From a virus, in IMG/VR virus record IMGVR_UViG_3300030107_005890, positions 1 through 41,131 of that record: a stretch of DNA of 41,131 nucleotides; one strand, written 5' to 3'. This document shows positions 11,886 through 19,447 of the stretch, piece after piece (position 1 is the first letter of the stretch; each line of letters opens with the position of its first letter). The translations under genes and the position numbers were made by a program. The notes below the pieces were generated by a model. That model was not told the origin of the DNA and did no database searches. It saw nothing but the letters and a program-made list of their open reading frames with translations.

Positions 11886-11893
11886 TATTTATC
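11886..11893 (-). promoter_or_regulatory. T4-type late promoter candidate (GATAAATA)
   Basis: The minus strand reads GATAAATA, one mismatch from the T4 late element TATAAATA, about 33 nt ahead of the ATG at 11853. Late promoters of this type are recognised by the phage sigma factor gp55 with gp33, and a gp33 gene is present in this window. Confidence 0.5.
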
Positions 11894-11937
11894 ATGCTAG
11901 GAAAAGATATTATATCCTAACAGATAGAGTCAAGTTA

Positions 11938-11965
11938 ATTATATTTAGAAAGGGTATTTTGTCAA
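11938..11965 (-). promoter_or_regulatory. Sigma70-type promoter, TTGACA-16-TATAAT
   Basis: The minus strand has a perfect -35 (11965-11960) and a perfect -10 (11943-11938) separated by 16 nt, in the 169-nt gap between the tail chaperone gene and the 2514-residue gene. Such a site would be used by host RNA polymerase, which is unexpected in front of a late structural gene. The rest of the gap is AT-rich. It contains an 8-bp inverted repeat (CGATTTTT/AAAAATCG) near 11990-12015 but no convincing terminator. Confidence 0.6.
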
Positions 11966-12022
11966 AAAAATTGCTGAGTTTTTTTTGCCCGATTTTTGGA
12001 ATAAAAAATCGATTTTCGTTAC

Positions 12023-12514
12023 CTAAGAAGGTTTTATCGGCCAACTAGAATGCGAATGATCATCTGCTAATTCTTTTGCTGTTAAACCAGAGTCTGCTGC
12101 TATGGTTGCTGGAAGATCTCTTAATGCCTGACGATATGTTGCCCACTCTACTTTTTTATCTGATGTTAATGTAACGTCATCAAGACGAGTCCAATCACTA
12201 ATAGAAAGTAACCAATTCCTATATTGTTTCACTTCGTTTAAATGATTTCTTGCTGCTTCTTTTGCATTTGCTTGAGCAGTTTTTTCATTAGCATGATCTG
12301 TTACTGCCTGTTGCCATTCACCAATTTCAGTAAAATAGGTAGGAAATTTTGTTTCAACATTATATTCAACTTGACCTTTACTTTTTGTACTATCCCACTG
12401 AACAGCATGAACATCCGAAGCAATCCAAGAAAGGTCAACATGATTACATACTACTGCTTCACCATTAATAATAATAGTTTTATCTACTGGAATAATTGTT
12501 AATCTCATGCTCAT
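12023..12514 (-). CDS. Tail assembly chaperone-like protein (Phage_tail_APC type)
   Basis: This is a 163-residue protein. The second half carries the hallmark phrase of phage tail-assembly chaperones of the Phage_tail_APC family: RNWLL-x-SDWTRLDD, followed by WATYRQALRDLPA (about residues 97-135). Members are short proteins encoded next to fibre genes and are thought to help fold or assemble tail components. The central part (residues 60-95) is alanine/glutamate-rich and probably helical. It overlaps the upstream 107-residue gene by 4 nt (ATGA), indicating translational coupling, and lies directly downstream of the collar-domain fibre, its likely client. Confidence 0.75.
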   Translation of the reverse strand: MSMRLTIIPVDKTIIINGEAVVCNHVDLSWIASDVHAVQWDSTKSKGQVEYNVETKFPTYFTEIGEWQQAVTDHANEKTAQANAKEAARNHLNEVKQYRNWLLSISDWTRLDDVTLTSDKKVEWATYRQALRDLPATIAADSGLTAKELADDHSHSSWPIKPS

Positions 12515-12834
12515 ACCTCTGGACTTATGTTATGTAGTTGTTTGGATTGTTGTTGTTGTGCTTTGAGTCTTAGTTCCTCTTGATATATCTCCTGTGCTTT
12601 CATAGTTGATTTCACAGTTTCATTTCTAAAAGATTCAACAGCAGCACCAGTTTGTCTCTGTTGCTGAGAATTTTCTATCAGTAACATAGGCATCCAAGTT
12701 ACAGCACATCCCCATTCATCGACTTCTTCACCTGTTTGTGGATTCATTCCTCTGACTTGGGTAAACCAAGAACATTGCATCTGAATACAATCTTTACCAA
12801 TCAATGGACAAAATTTTCCTTGTTCAAGTTTCAT
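12511..12834 (-). CDS. Conserved phage protein with four cysteines
   Basis: This is a 107-residue protein of unknown function. The first half holds C9, C16, C21 and C43 in the context CPLIGKDCIQMQCSWF and WGCAVTWMP, then LLIENSQQQRQTGAAVESFR, then a glutamine-rich helical tail. The cysteine spacing suggests a bound metal or iron-sulfur cluster; that is inference. I recall very similar short proteins in unrelated tailed phages. It sits between the fibre gene and the tail chaperone and is co-transcribed with both. Confidence 0.7.
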   Translation of the reverse strand: MKLEQGKFCPLIGKDCIQMQCSWFTQVRGMNPQTGEEVDEWGCAVTWMPMLLIENSQQQRQTGAAVESFRNETVKSTMKAQEIYQEELRLKAQQQQSKQLHNISPEV

Positions 12835-12840
12835 AATAAT

Positions 12841-15800
12841 TTAATTCTTAGAACATATTATAACATCAATATACTGAACTCGCATATCAACAGTATCACT
12901 AAAACTGTGATCATGATTACCTATATCATGATCATGATCACTAGGAGAACCAGATCCACTAAAAGTGAAGTTAGAACCACTTATAGCATAGTTAACAATT
13001 GCGTGATAGTGTGTATCACCACTACCAGCACTAGCAACATCATTAGTTCCTGAAGAACCAGAATTCATAGTATCAAGAAAACCATAAGATCCACCAGAAG
13101 TACCACGAGGAACATCATAAGCGTGTTGGTGTGCTGCTAACTGTGCAGTTGATAATGATACTTGAGTAGTATTACCGTTGATATATTGAGTTCCACTACA
13201 ACTTCCACTAATGCTAACAGATCCACTATTATTACTACTGGTAGACCCACTAACACTATTTCCTGTAGTTCCACTAACACTTTGATTAGAGAATACAGTA
13301 GTAAAAGTATTATTACCACCAGAACCACCACCAGAACCACTTACAACTCTAAGTGCTTTATTATTATGTGATGTTGATTTTGTCCATCCAGTAGGAGCAG
13401 CAGACTGATAAAATAACATAACAGTTCCAGATGGTATTGAAGATGTTGTCAAATAAGTATTAGTATCCTCTGTACCATCTGCCTTTAAGAATCCACCACT
13501 ATTAGATGACTTTTTAAAACCAGTAGGAGCAGTTAATTTTCCATCTTGTTCAAAAGTAAAAGTATAATCACCATCACTACCAAGATCTTGCCAGTTAGTT
13601 CTTACTTGTACTGTACCATCACTAATTAATTGAATAGTTTCTGCATCTGCATTAATTTTACTAGGTTTAAACGTATCTCCTACATCTCCATTAGCAAGAA
13701 CCAATGTATCATCAGCAGTTACAAGCATCAATCCACCACGCTTACTAATTTGACTTAAAGATCCAGCACCACCAAAAGTCATAAAGTCATGTGATTGGTG
13801 ACTATTGCTGTATGGAGATTCATCTACATCCCAAGGTAAATTTTGACTTAATTGGAAATGAATCGACCCATTCTTATTAACACCAGTTACGGTTACAACA
13901 ATATTAGCGGCACCGCCACCACCAACAGAAGAATCAGCAATCGTAATTGTTTCATTCTCATTAGGACCATACTGAGTTCCACCAGTTGTAAAACTACTAG
14001 TATCTGCGAGTTTATATGCCCTACCAGGATTTTGTAAGTAAAGTGTTGGGGTTCCATCACTCGCAACCACAACTTTAAATTCTGCGTCTGTTCCAGAAGC
14101 AGAAGCAGTTCCAGTAACATGATTATAAGTTCCTTCTGTTCTATCTGAATCAGCAGTGCCATTATGAGTAAATGAACTTATACCATCTACTAAAGCAGTT
14201 AGTTTGTTTTGAAAAGAATCATTAACATCTGCTTTTAAAAGAGAAGATCCTTTTAATTTAATATCTGGATCGTGTTTGATATAAAGATGATTAGTGCTAT
14301 GACCACTCCAGTTCAAAACAACAAGTGATGCCCACACTGCACCAGTAGTAACAGTATATTCAAACGTATGAGTTACCCAATCAGTTGTTATTGGACCATT
14401 CTCAATATCAGTAGTATTTGTCGCTGATACTGATCCAAAATATACGTAAGCATCTGCGGTTTGAACATAAGCACTTGAATTGCTTGCATTATTACTTTGA
14501 TGTAATGAAACATGAGTTTTACCTGCTGGCAACTCAGAATCTAACTCATATATTCTTCCATAAAATCCATTAGAATTTGCTACATCACCTTTAATAGTTA
14601 AAGATATTACATACGTTTCACCTGGTCTTACTCTGAATGCTTTATATCCTGCTCCAATACTAGCATCCGATGCATTATAAAGGTCAATTGCATGTTCTGT
14701 TTCACTCCAAGTGACATTAGATTCAACACTACTACCATATGCTGGTTGCCAACCTAATGTTCTTGCAAGTTCATATGTTTCTGCTGGTGTGAATGTGAAT
14801 ACACCAGTGCTATTATTATAACTAAGATCTCCACCACCAGATGCAGCTGCATCAGCACCAACAGAAATATCTGTTAATGAAATACCACCACCTCCACCAC
14901 CAGTAGCATCAGTATCATTTACCCATGCGGATCCATTATATTTTAAAACTTGTCCATTACTTGCACTAGTAATAGTTACATCATTAAGTCCATTAAGACC
15001 AGTTGATCCACCTAAAGGAGCATCAATCAGTTCAAGTGCATTACCACTTGAATTAACCTTTATCCACTTATCTGCATCAAATGATGCTGGAGTATCTGTA
15101 AGACCTGTAAAACTATTATTGGTAGTATATGTATTAGAATCTACCGAACCATCTGCCTTTAAGAATTGAGATGATGTTCCAGTTGAAGTAGAAAAACCAC
15201 CAGTAACATTAACACTTCCTGTAACTGACACACCTGTATCTGTAGTTACAAGTTTAATATTATCTCCACTTCCCTTATGATGTAACTTGACAGCAGAATT
15301 AGTAGCATTTCCTGGTTTTAATTCAATACCAGCAATCATTGTAGTATTATGTTGTCCTATAGTAATAGAAGAACCAGTCGTCCACTTAAATAATTCTCTT
15401 ATATAACCACTTGCAGTTCCAACAATTGCTTGTCCAGTATAAAGAGCAATTGCTGCAGTCGATGATGTGTCACTACCAGCATGATCTTCGTCTTTATCAT
15501 ACGGATCATAAGATGAAAGTGTCTCAGCAAACTCTAATGTTCCACGTAAATGTGCTTTACCAACAACATCTAATGTTCTACGTGGAACCATTGTTCCGAG
15601 ACCAACTCTACCACCTTGAGTTATACGGAATTTTTCTCCATCAGCATCAATATCCGATCCCGTACCACCAGTTCCACCAAAACGTACTATAAAATTGGAA
15701 TTAGTTTTTTCTTCATTTACATCAATATTAATAGCAAGATTACCAGCACCAGAATTAGAATCAATCTGTGATTGAACATTAGTATCAGTATCAGTAAGAA

Positions 15801-16845
15801 ATATTCTTGGTTCCGAATGATGTATATGCACTAATGCTAATGGATTTGTAGTTCCGATACCAACGAAACCATTCGAATGTATTCTTGCTTTTTCTCGAAT
15901 ACCGTGAGCAAATGCAAGTGGTTCAGATGAATATGTTCTGATAGTCCATGTTGGATTATCTTCTTCTTGTTCTCTAACATTAATATTAAATCCACCTGTC
16001 CAAGCTTTTGTCATTATATTTAATACATCTTCAGAATGATAAAAATCACCACCACTCCACGTATATGCAGAACCTACTTGACCTCCACCACTTACAAGTG
16101 AAAATCTTTTTCGGAAACCACCATCATAACTATCAAATGGATTTGTAGTTCCTATACCAACATCACCATATGATGTTACATTAAGTATAGGAACTGCATT
16201 TGTAGTGGAGATTCCAACCTCTGGACCTTCAATCTGATATTCATGTGCTTGAAAACGAAGTCTTCTAAATCCTTTATTTACATCAACTCGATTATAAGCT
16301 AAAATTCGAGCACCATGTTTGTCTCCACCAGAATTACTATTTCCATTAAATTCGATTCCACCTACTCTATTATCCTCAGATCCATCAAAATGTATAGCAA
16401 ATGGAGCTGCTGGATTTGTAGTTCCGATACCAATAGAACCATTAAGTCTTATTCTATTCTTATTTGGATTATATGATAAAGTATCTTCAACTCTTATCCC
16501 ATGATTACCAGATGTAGCACTAACAAAACCAATATAATGAGTTACATCTTCATCATTAGTCTCAATTGCTACCTTAGATGCAGCACCAGCAGCAAGATCT
16601 CCTACATTTACCCAATCTACCTGTGTTCCTGTTGACGAAAGAACCTGTCCTGATGATCCTACCTGTCCATCTTTATCATGAACCTTACCTGTAAAATGAA
16701 CAGTATTTAAAAAAGTAGCTACACCACTAATATTAAAATCCGAACTAATACCTACACCAAATGCTTCTTGATCGGCATATTGACCAATAATAGTTTCCTT
16801 TCCCTCTGGTGTATTCTCATTTACAAAGGGATAATAATGCGACAT
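12841..16845 (-). CDS. Tail fibre with C-terminal collar-like domain
   Basis: This is a 1334-residue fibre-like protein. The first third has repeats of the form VGIGTTNP (about residues 138, 231, 331 and, degenerate, 415), typical of phage trimeric fibres. The linker phrase FLKADG-x-D-NTY occurs twice. The C-terminal 200 residues begin with PSGTVMLFYQSAAPTGWT, the signature of the phage tail collar domain, and end with closely spaced histidines (AAHQHAYD, THYHA, DHDHDIGNHDH at about 1240-1313). In T4 gp12 and gp37, HxH motifs bind a metal ion that holds the fibre trimer together, so the same is likely here. It is probably a host-recognition fibre. Confidence 0.85.
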   Translation of the reverse strand: MSHYYPFVNENTPEGKETIIGQYADQEAFGVGISSDFNISGVATFLNTVHFTGKVHDKDGQVGSSGQVLSSTGTQVDWVNVGDLAAGAASKVAIETNDEDVTHYIGFVSATSGNHGIRVEDTLSYNPNKNRIRLNGSIGIGTTNPAAPFAIHFDGSEDNRVGGIEFNGNSNSGGDKHGARILAYNRVDVNKGFRRLRFQAHEYQIEGPEVGISTTNAVPILNVTSYGDVGIGTTNPFDSYDGGFRKRFSLVSGGGQVGSAYTWSGGDFYHSEDVLNIMTKAWTGGFNINVREQEEDNPTWTIRTYSSEPLAFAHGIREKARIHSNGFVGIGTTNPLALVHIHHSEPRIFLTDTDTNVQSQIDSNSGAGNLAINIDVNEEKTNSNFIVRFGGTGGTGSDIDADGEKFRITQGGRVGLGTMVPRRTLDVVGKAHLRGTLEFAETLSSYDPYDKDEDHAGSDTSSTAAIALYTGQAIVGTASGYIRELFKWTTGSSITIGQHNTTMIAGIELKPGNATNSAVKLHHKGSGDNIKLVTTDTGVSVTGSVNVTGGFSTSTGTSSQFLKADGSVDSNTYTTNNSFTGLTDTPASFDADKWIKVNSSGNALELIDAPLGGSTGLNGLNDVTITSASNGQVLKYNGSAWVNDTDATGGGGGGISLTDISVGADAAASGGGDLSYNNSTGVFTFTPAETYELARTLGWQPAYGSSVESNVTWSETEHAIDLYNASDASIGAGYKAFRVRPGETYVISLTIKGDVANSNGFYGRIYELDSELPAGKTHVSLHQSNNASNSSAYVQTADAYVYFGSVSATNTTDIENGPITTDWVTHTFEYTVTTGAVWASLVVLNWSGHSTNHLYIKHDPDIKLKGSSLLKADVNDSFQNKLTALVDGISSFTHNGTADSDRTEGTYNHVTGTASASGTDAEFKVVVASDGTPTLYLQNPGRAYKLADTSSFTTGGTQYGPNENETITIADSSVGGGGAANIVVTVTGVNKNGSIHFQLSQNLPWDVDESPYSNSHQSHDFMTFGGAGSLSQISKRGGLMLVTADDTLVLANGDVGDTFKPSKINADAETIQLISDGTVQVRTNWQDLGSDGDYTFTFEQDGKLTAPTGFKKSSNSGGFLKADGTEDTNTYLTTSSIPSGTVMLFYQSAAPTGWTKSTSHNNKALRVVSGSGGGSGGNNTFTTVFSNQSVSGTTGNSVSGSTSSNNSGSVSISGSCSGTQYINGNTTQVSLSTAQLAAHQHAYDVPRGTSGGSYGFLDTMNSGSSGTNDVASAGSGDTHYHAIVNYAISGSNFTFSGSGSPSDHDHDIGNHDHSFSDTVDMRVQYIDVIICSKN

Positions 16846-16875
16846 ATCCTACTTATTATTAAACCTATTCAAGGT

Positions 16876-16883
16876 TATTTATT
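16876..16883 (-). promoter_or_regulatory. Late promoter candidate (AATAAATA) of the fibre gene
   Basis: The minus strand AATAAATA overlaps the stop codon of the 57-residue gene and lies about 31 nt ahead of the fibre ATG at 16845. Its distance to the start is close to that of the late element before the 2514-residue gene. Confidence 0.45.
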
Positions 16884-17052
16884 CATCAGCAAGAATTATA
16901 TCTCCTCTCAACTCTGCCAACTTAGCAATACACATCGCTTCTAAACATGTCCAGTATGTCTCACCACTCATTTCATTGTCATCACAAAAATATTCGGCCA
17001 TATCTTCATGTAGATGATGCAATTCAACAATTTGATCTTTTGTAATATGCAT
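16879..17052 (-). CDS. Small hypothetical protein, 57 aa
   Basis: An ATG at 17052 opens a 57-codon frame (N-terminus MHITKDQIVELHHLHEDM, C-terminus LRGDIILADE). It fills most of the gap between the 309-residue gene and the fibre gene. The protein is acidic, rich in histidine, glutamate and cysteine, and predicted mostly helical. A promoter candidate lies directly upstream. No family is recognised. The ordinary composition and fit to the gap support a real gene. Confidence 0.6.
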   Translation of the reverse strand: MHITKDQIVELHHLHEDMAEYFCDDNEMSGETYWTCLEAMCIAKLAELRGDIILADE

Positions 17053-17074
17053 TGAACTCTCTAGTTAGAAAACT

Positions 17075-17103
17075 ATCTTATCATACAATACAATATTTGT
17101 CAA
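17075..17103 (-). promoter_or_regulatory. Sigma70-type promoter candidate, TTGACA-17-TAAGAT
   Basis: On the minus strand a perfect -35 (17103-17098) overlaps the end of the preceding gene, and a moderate -10 (17080-17075) follows after 17 nt. It would drive the 57-residue gene and possibly the fibre. It shares the TTGACAAAT context with the promoter in front of gp32. Confidence 0.45.
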
Positions 17104-18029
17104 CTATAATAATCTTTATATGCTGGATCCGTTGCCATTGCTATCTGACTTTCCAATTCTGACTTTCTAGTTTTAAGTTTGTCCCACCCAACATATAAAC
17201 TATAACGTTGAGTATATTTAAATTTAAGTTCTTTTTTTAATTCATTTGCTGTCGTGTTCATAAAATTATTCCTTATCGTTCGTAATGATGCTATTTCTGC
17301 AAGTAATGCAGTTCTTCTTGCTGCATAAGTAGTATTCACAAATCCAGGATATACACTATCATATGCATCACCAGTAGAAATTTCACAAGGATCTCCATCA
17401 CCATCAGTAGAATCACTTTCTTGAGCAAGAAAAGTTCCAGTAGAACCTATGTTTGTATCAACACCGACTCCAAGATTAGCAGTAATAATAGTAGTGGGAT
17501 TTGTTCCTGTTGTCATTTCAGTATTTGCTCCAAAGATAGTAGTTGAATATGGATTCATTCCAACATGAGATATACTTTCAGAATCATTTCTAGCACCCCG
17601 AACAACATCAAAACTTACATTAGGTCCAACGGCATTACCATCACCATCAACAGTTCCACATGCATCTACTCCACCAGAACCAATCAAACCAGTAAGAACT
17701 TGTAACTCTCTTATCTTTGCATTAACTGGAATTGTTAATTCACATACCCTTTTATCAAATTCTGCTGCTGGAACTAATAGATCATCAATATTATCCTGTA
17801 TAGGTTTTTGAATTGGGGGAAGTTTTTCACTTTCTCTATCAAACTCAGAAGGCCAACCTGTTACATCTACCTCCGACTGAGCAGCAACAACTATTTGTTT
17901 TATATCCTCATCATAATTATCTAATACTTCTACAATTGCCGTATTTCTTTCAGAAAAATTTTTTAAGTTATTTTCAACAAGTTGTAATTCTCTTCTAGCT
18001 TCATCAATGATATCTTTTCTAGTCGTCAT
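17100..18029 (-). CDS. Hypothetical virion-associated protein, 309 aa
   Basis: This protein has predicted helical, charged ends (residues 1-50 and 245-309, ending in DPAYKDYYS) around a glycine/threonine-rich beta-like centre (about 115-215) with phrases such as GTVDGDGNAVGPN. The layout, coiled ends with a beta middle, would fit a tail accessory protein. No known family is recognised. It overlaps the preceding gene by 4 nt and lies in the baseplate operon between the adhesin-like protein and the fibre. Confidence 0.65.
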   Translation of the reverse strand: MTTRKDIIDEARRELQLVENNLKNFSERNTAIVEVLDNYDEDIKQIVVAAQSEVDVTGWPSEFDRESEKLPPIQKPIQDNIDDLLVPAAEFDKRVCELTIPVNAKIRELQVLTGLIGSGGVDACGTVDGDGNAVGPNVSFDVVRGARNDSESISHVGMNPYSTTIFGANTEMTTGTNPTTIITANLGVGVDTNIGSTGTFLAQESDSTDGDGDPCEISTGDAYDSVYPGFVNTTYAARRTALLAEIASLRTIRNNFMNTTANELKKELKFKYTQRYSLYVGWDKLKTRKSELESQIAMATDPAYKDYYS

Positions 18030-18835
18030 TTCCTAGCACCTCCTTGTGGCATAATGTCTTCAGGTTCTGGACCTGCTTCATATTCTACTATCAACTTATC
18101 TACATCTTTTCTTTCTGCAAAGATAATATAAAAACATTCGATAGGTTTATCGTCTGCTTCTTTTATAATTACTCTATCAATATTATACTCTACCACATTA
18201 AGATGAAAATGTCTATCACCAATAGGTTGCAATTGAACTGTAATAGTATTCTCATCTACCAAACCTTTCCAATAATCTGGTAATTTAATCTCATTAGAAT
18301 TTTTAAGTTTTCCTCTATGATAAACACCAAGTTCAGGGCCTTCAAGTGATCCATGAGCAAGTCTATGACCTTCTTTTGTTGGATGAGGAATATCAAATAA
18401 CTTAGATGTTCCAACAATAGATCCAGCCCAAAATGCATATAAAGCAAAAAAGTTTCCAGCACATATTGTTGGCCCATTAACATTCAATGATCCATTGATC
18501 ATTTTAGCACCATTAGTAATGTCTAAAGCATTAACTGTGTGCACTCCATTAAAGAATGATACACCAGTGCATGTATATATTCCGAGTTGATTTGTATTTC
18601 CAATAAAATTAGATATACCAATAACTTCAAGAGAAAATGGTGCAGCCAATGCTAATGGAGGACCAATACTTACTGCTGCTCTTGGAACCGCAGTTGGTAA
18701 TGATCCACCAAAAATACTAATACCTGGACAAGTTAAAATTCCAGTTGGTAATACATTAGGAATACCCAACTTAGAAAAATCAGGTGCTCCTATATGGCAG
18801 GCTCCAGTTTGTACTTCTGCATTTCTAATAGACAT
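18026..18835 (-). CDS. Tail/adhesin structural protein with C-terminal SLEGPE domain
   Basis: This is a 269-residue protein. Residues 1-145 form glycine- and isoleucine-rich beta repeats with repeated thr-cys/ile-cys dipeptides (TGACHIG, ILTCPG, YTCTG, TICAG). Residues 148-257 are a domain recognised by IPHPTKEGHRLAHGSLEGPE followed by VYHRGKL, LPDYWK and LQPIG. The same domain ends many cyanophage structural proteins and resembles a domain in bacterial surface proteins. Its ligand is unknown; a role in surface attachment is inference. Downstream of the needle gene, it could be a tip or fibre component. Confidence 0.7.
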   Translation of the reverse strand: MSIRNAEVQTGACHIGAPDFSKLGIPNVLPTGILTCPGISIFGGSLPTAVPRAAVSIGPPLALAAPFSLEVIGISNFIGNTNQLGIYTCTGVSFFNGVHTVNALDITNGAKMINGSLNVNGPTICAGNFFALYAFWAGSIVGTSKLFDIPHPTKEGHRLAHGSLEGPELGVYHRGKLKNSNEIKLPDYWKGLVDENTITVQLQPIGDRHFHLNVVEYNIDRVIIKEADDKPIECFYIIFAERKDVDKLIVEYEAGPEPEDIMPQGGARK

Positions 18836-18841
18836 AATATA

Positions 18842-19447
18842 TCAGGATCCAAAGAATGCTTTTGCTTTGTCAAGCATGTTCATAATTTTATCAGTTACAC
18901 TACCAGCAAAAATTGACTCAGCACCAGATGAAATTTGAACTGGAGCTGCATCAGAATATAAACTTAAATCAGCACCACCCTTTATAAACATCTCTTCTGC
19001 AGCAACTATATTACTATTATCTCCATCCATCTGTATATTACCAGCGTCTACATTAAAACGCTTACCACCATCAATAAAAATTCCATCTTTTTTATCTGTT
19101 CCTACTGCATTTATCTGAATTCTTTTACCTTCTAAAATTAAAGCATCATCTGCCTTGATTTTTATATATCCATTCATAGATTTTATATGAACTGCTGGTT
19201 CTTCATCAGTTGCATCAAACCCAGAATAAATTTCACATGTTTTGTTTGCCTTTGTTTTCATGTTACCTCCATCATAAAAATGTATTCCTTGAGCACTGTC
19301 CGTAGTCAATGAATACTCACTTTCACCATGTCCAGGTACATCATGTCCAGAAGCAACCTCAAAATGAGGATAACATCGTCTATAATATTCACTTACTTGT
19401 TTGGCAGTTTCATCTTCTACTAATTTTTTTATTTCATCTTCAGTCAT
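18842..19447 (-). CDS. Baseplate needle-like protein, similar to gp5 C-terminal beta-helix
   Basis: This is a 201-residue protein. A short helical N-terminus is followed by repeats of alternating hydrophobic residues (GYIKIKADDALILEGKRIQI, residues about 95-120, then further FIDGGKRFNVDAGNIQMDG and MFIKGGADLSLYS). This pattern fits the triple-stranded beta-helix that forms the T4 gp5 spike. Here it is a separate gene, overlapping the OB-fold gp5 gene by 4 nt. Probable role: the membrane-piercing needle under the hub. Confidence 0.65.
   Translation of the reverse strand: MTEDEIKKLVEDETAKQVSEYYRRCYPHFEVASGHDVPGHGESEYSLTTDSAQGIHFYDGGNMKTKANKTCEIYSGFDATDEEPAVHIKSMNGYIKIKADDALILEGKRIQINAVGTDKKDGIFIDGGKRFNVDAGNIQMDGDNSNIVAAEEMFIKGGADLSLYSDAAPVQISSGAESIFAGSVTDKIMNMLDKAKAFFGS

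Noticed and set aside
11909-11933. A second TTGACT...TATAAT pair before the 2514-residue gene
   Set aside because: The spacer is only 13 nt, too short for sigma70.
12940-13330. Short tandem-like repeats (ACC/ACCA-rich) considered as CRISPR or satellite
   Set aside because: They are codon repeats for glycine/serine in the fibre C-terminus; no spacer-repeat pattern.
12736-16504. Several plus-strand open frames of 60-105 codons opposite the fibre and small tail genes
   Set aside because: They are serine/threonine/asparagine-rich translations of repeats in the opposite-strand genes, without start signals.
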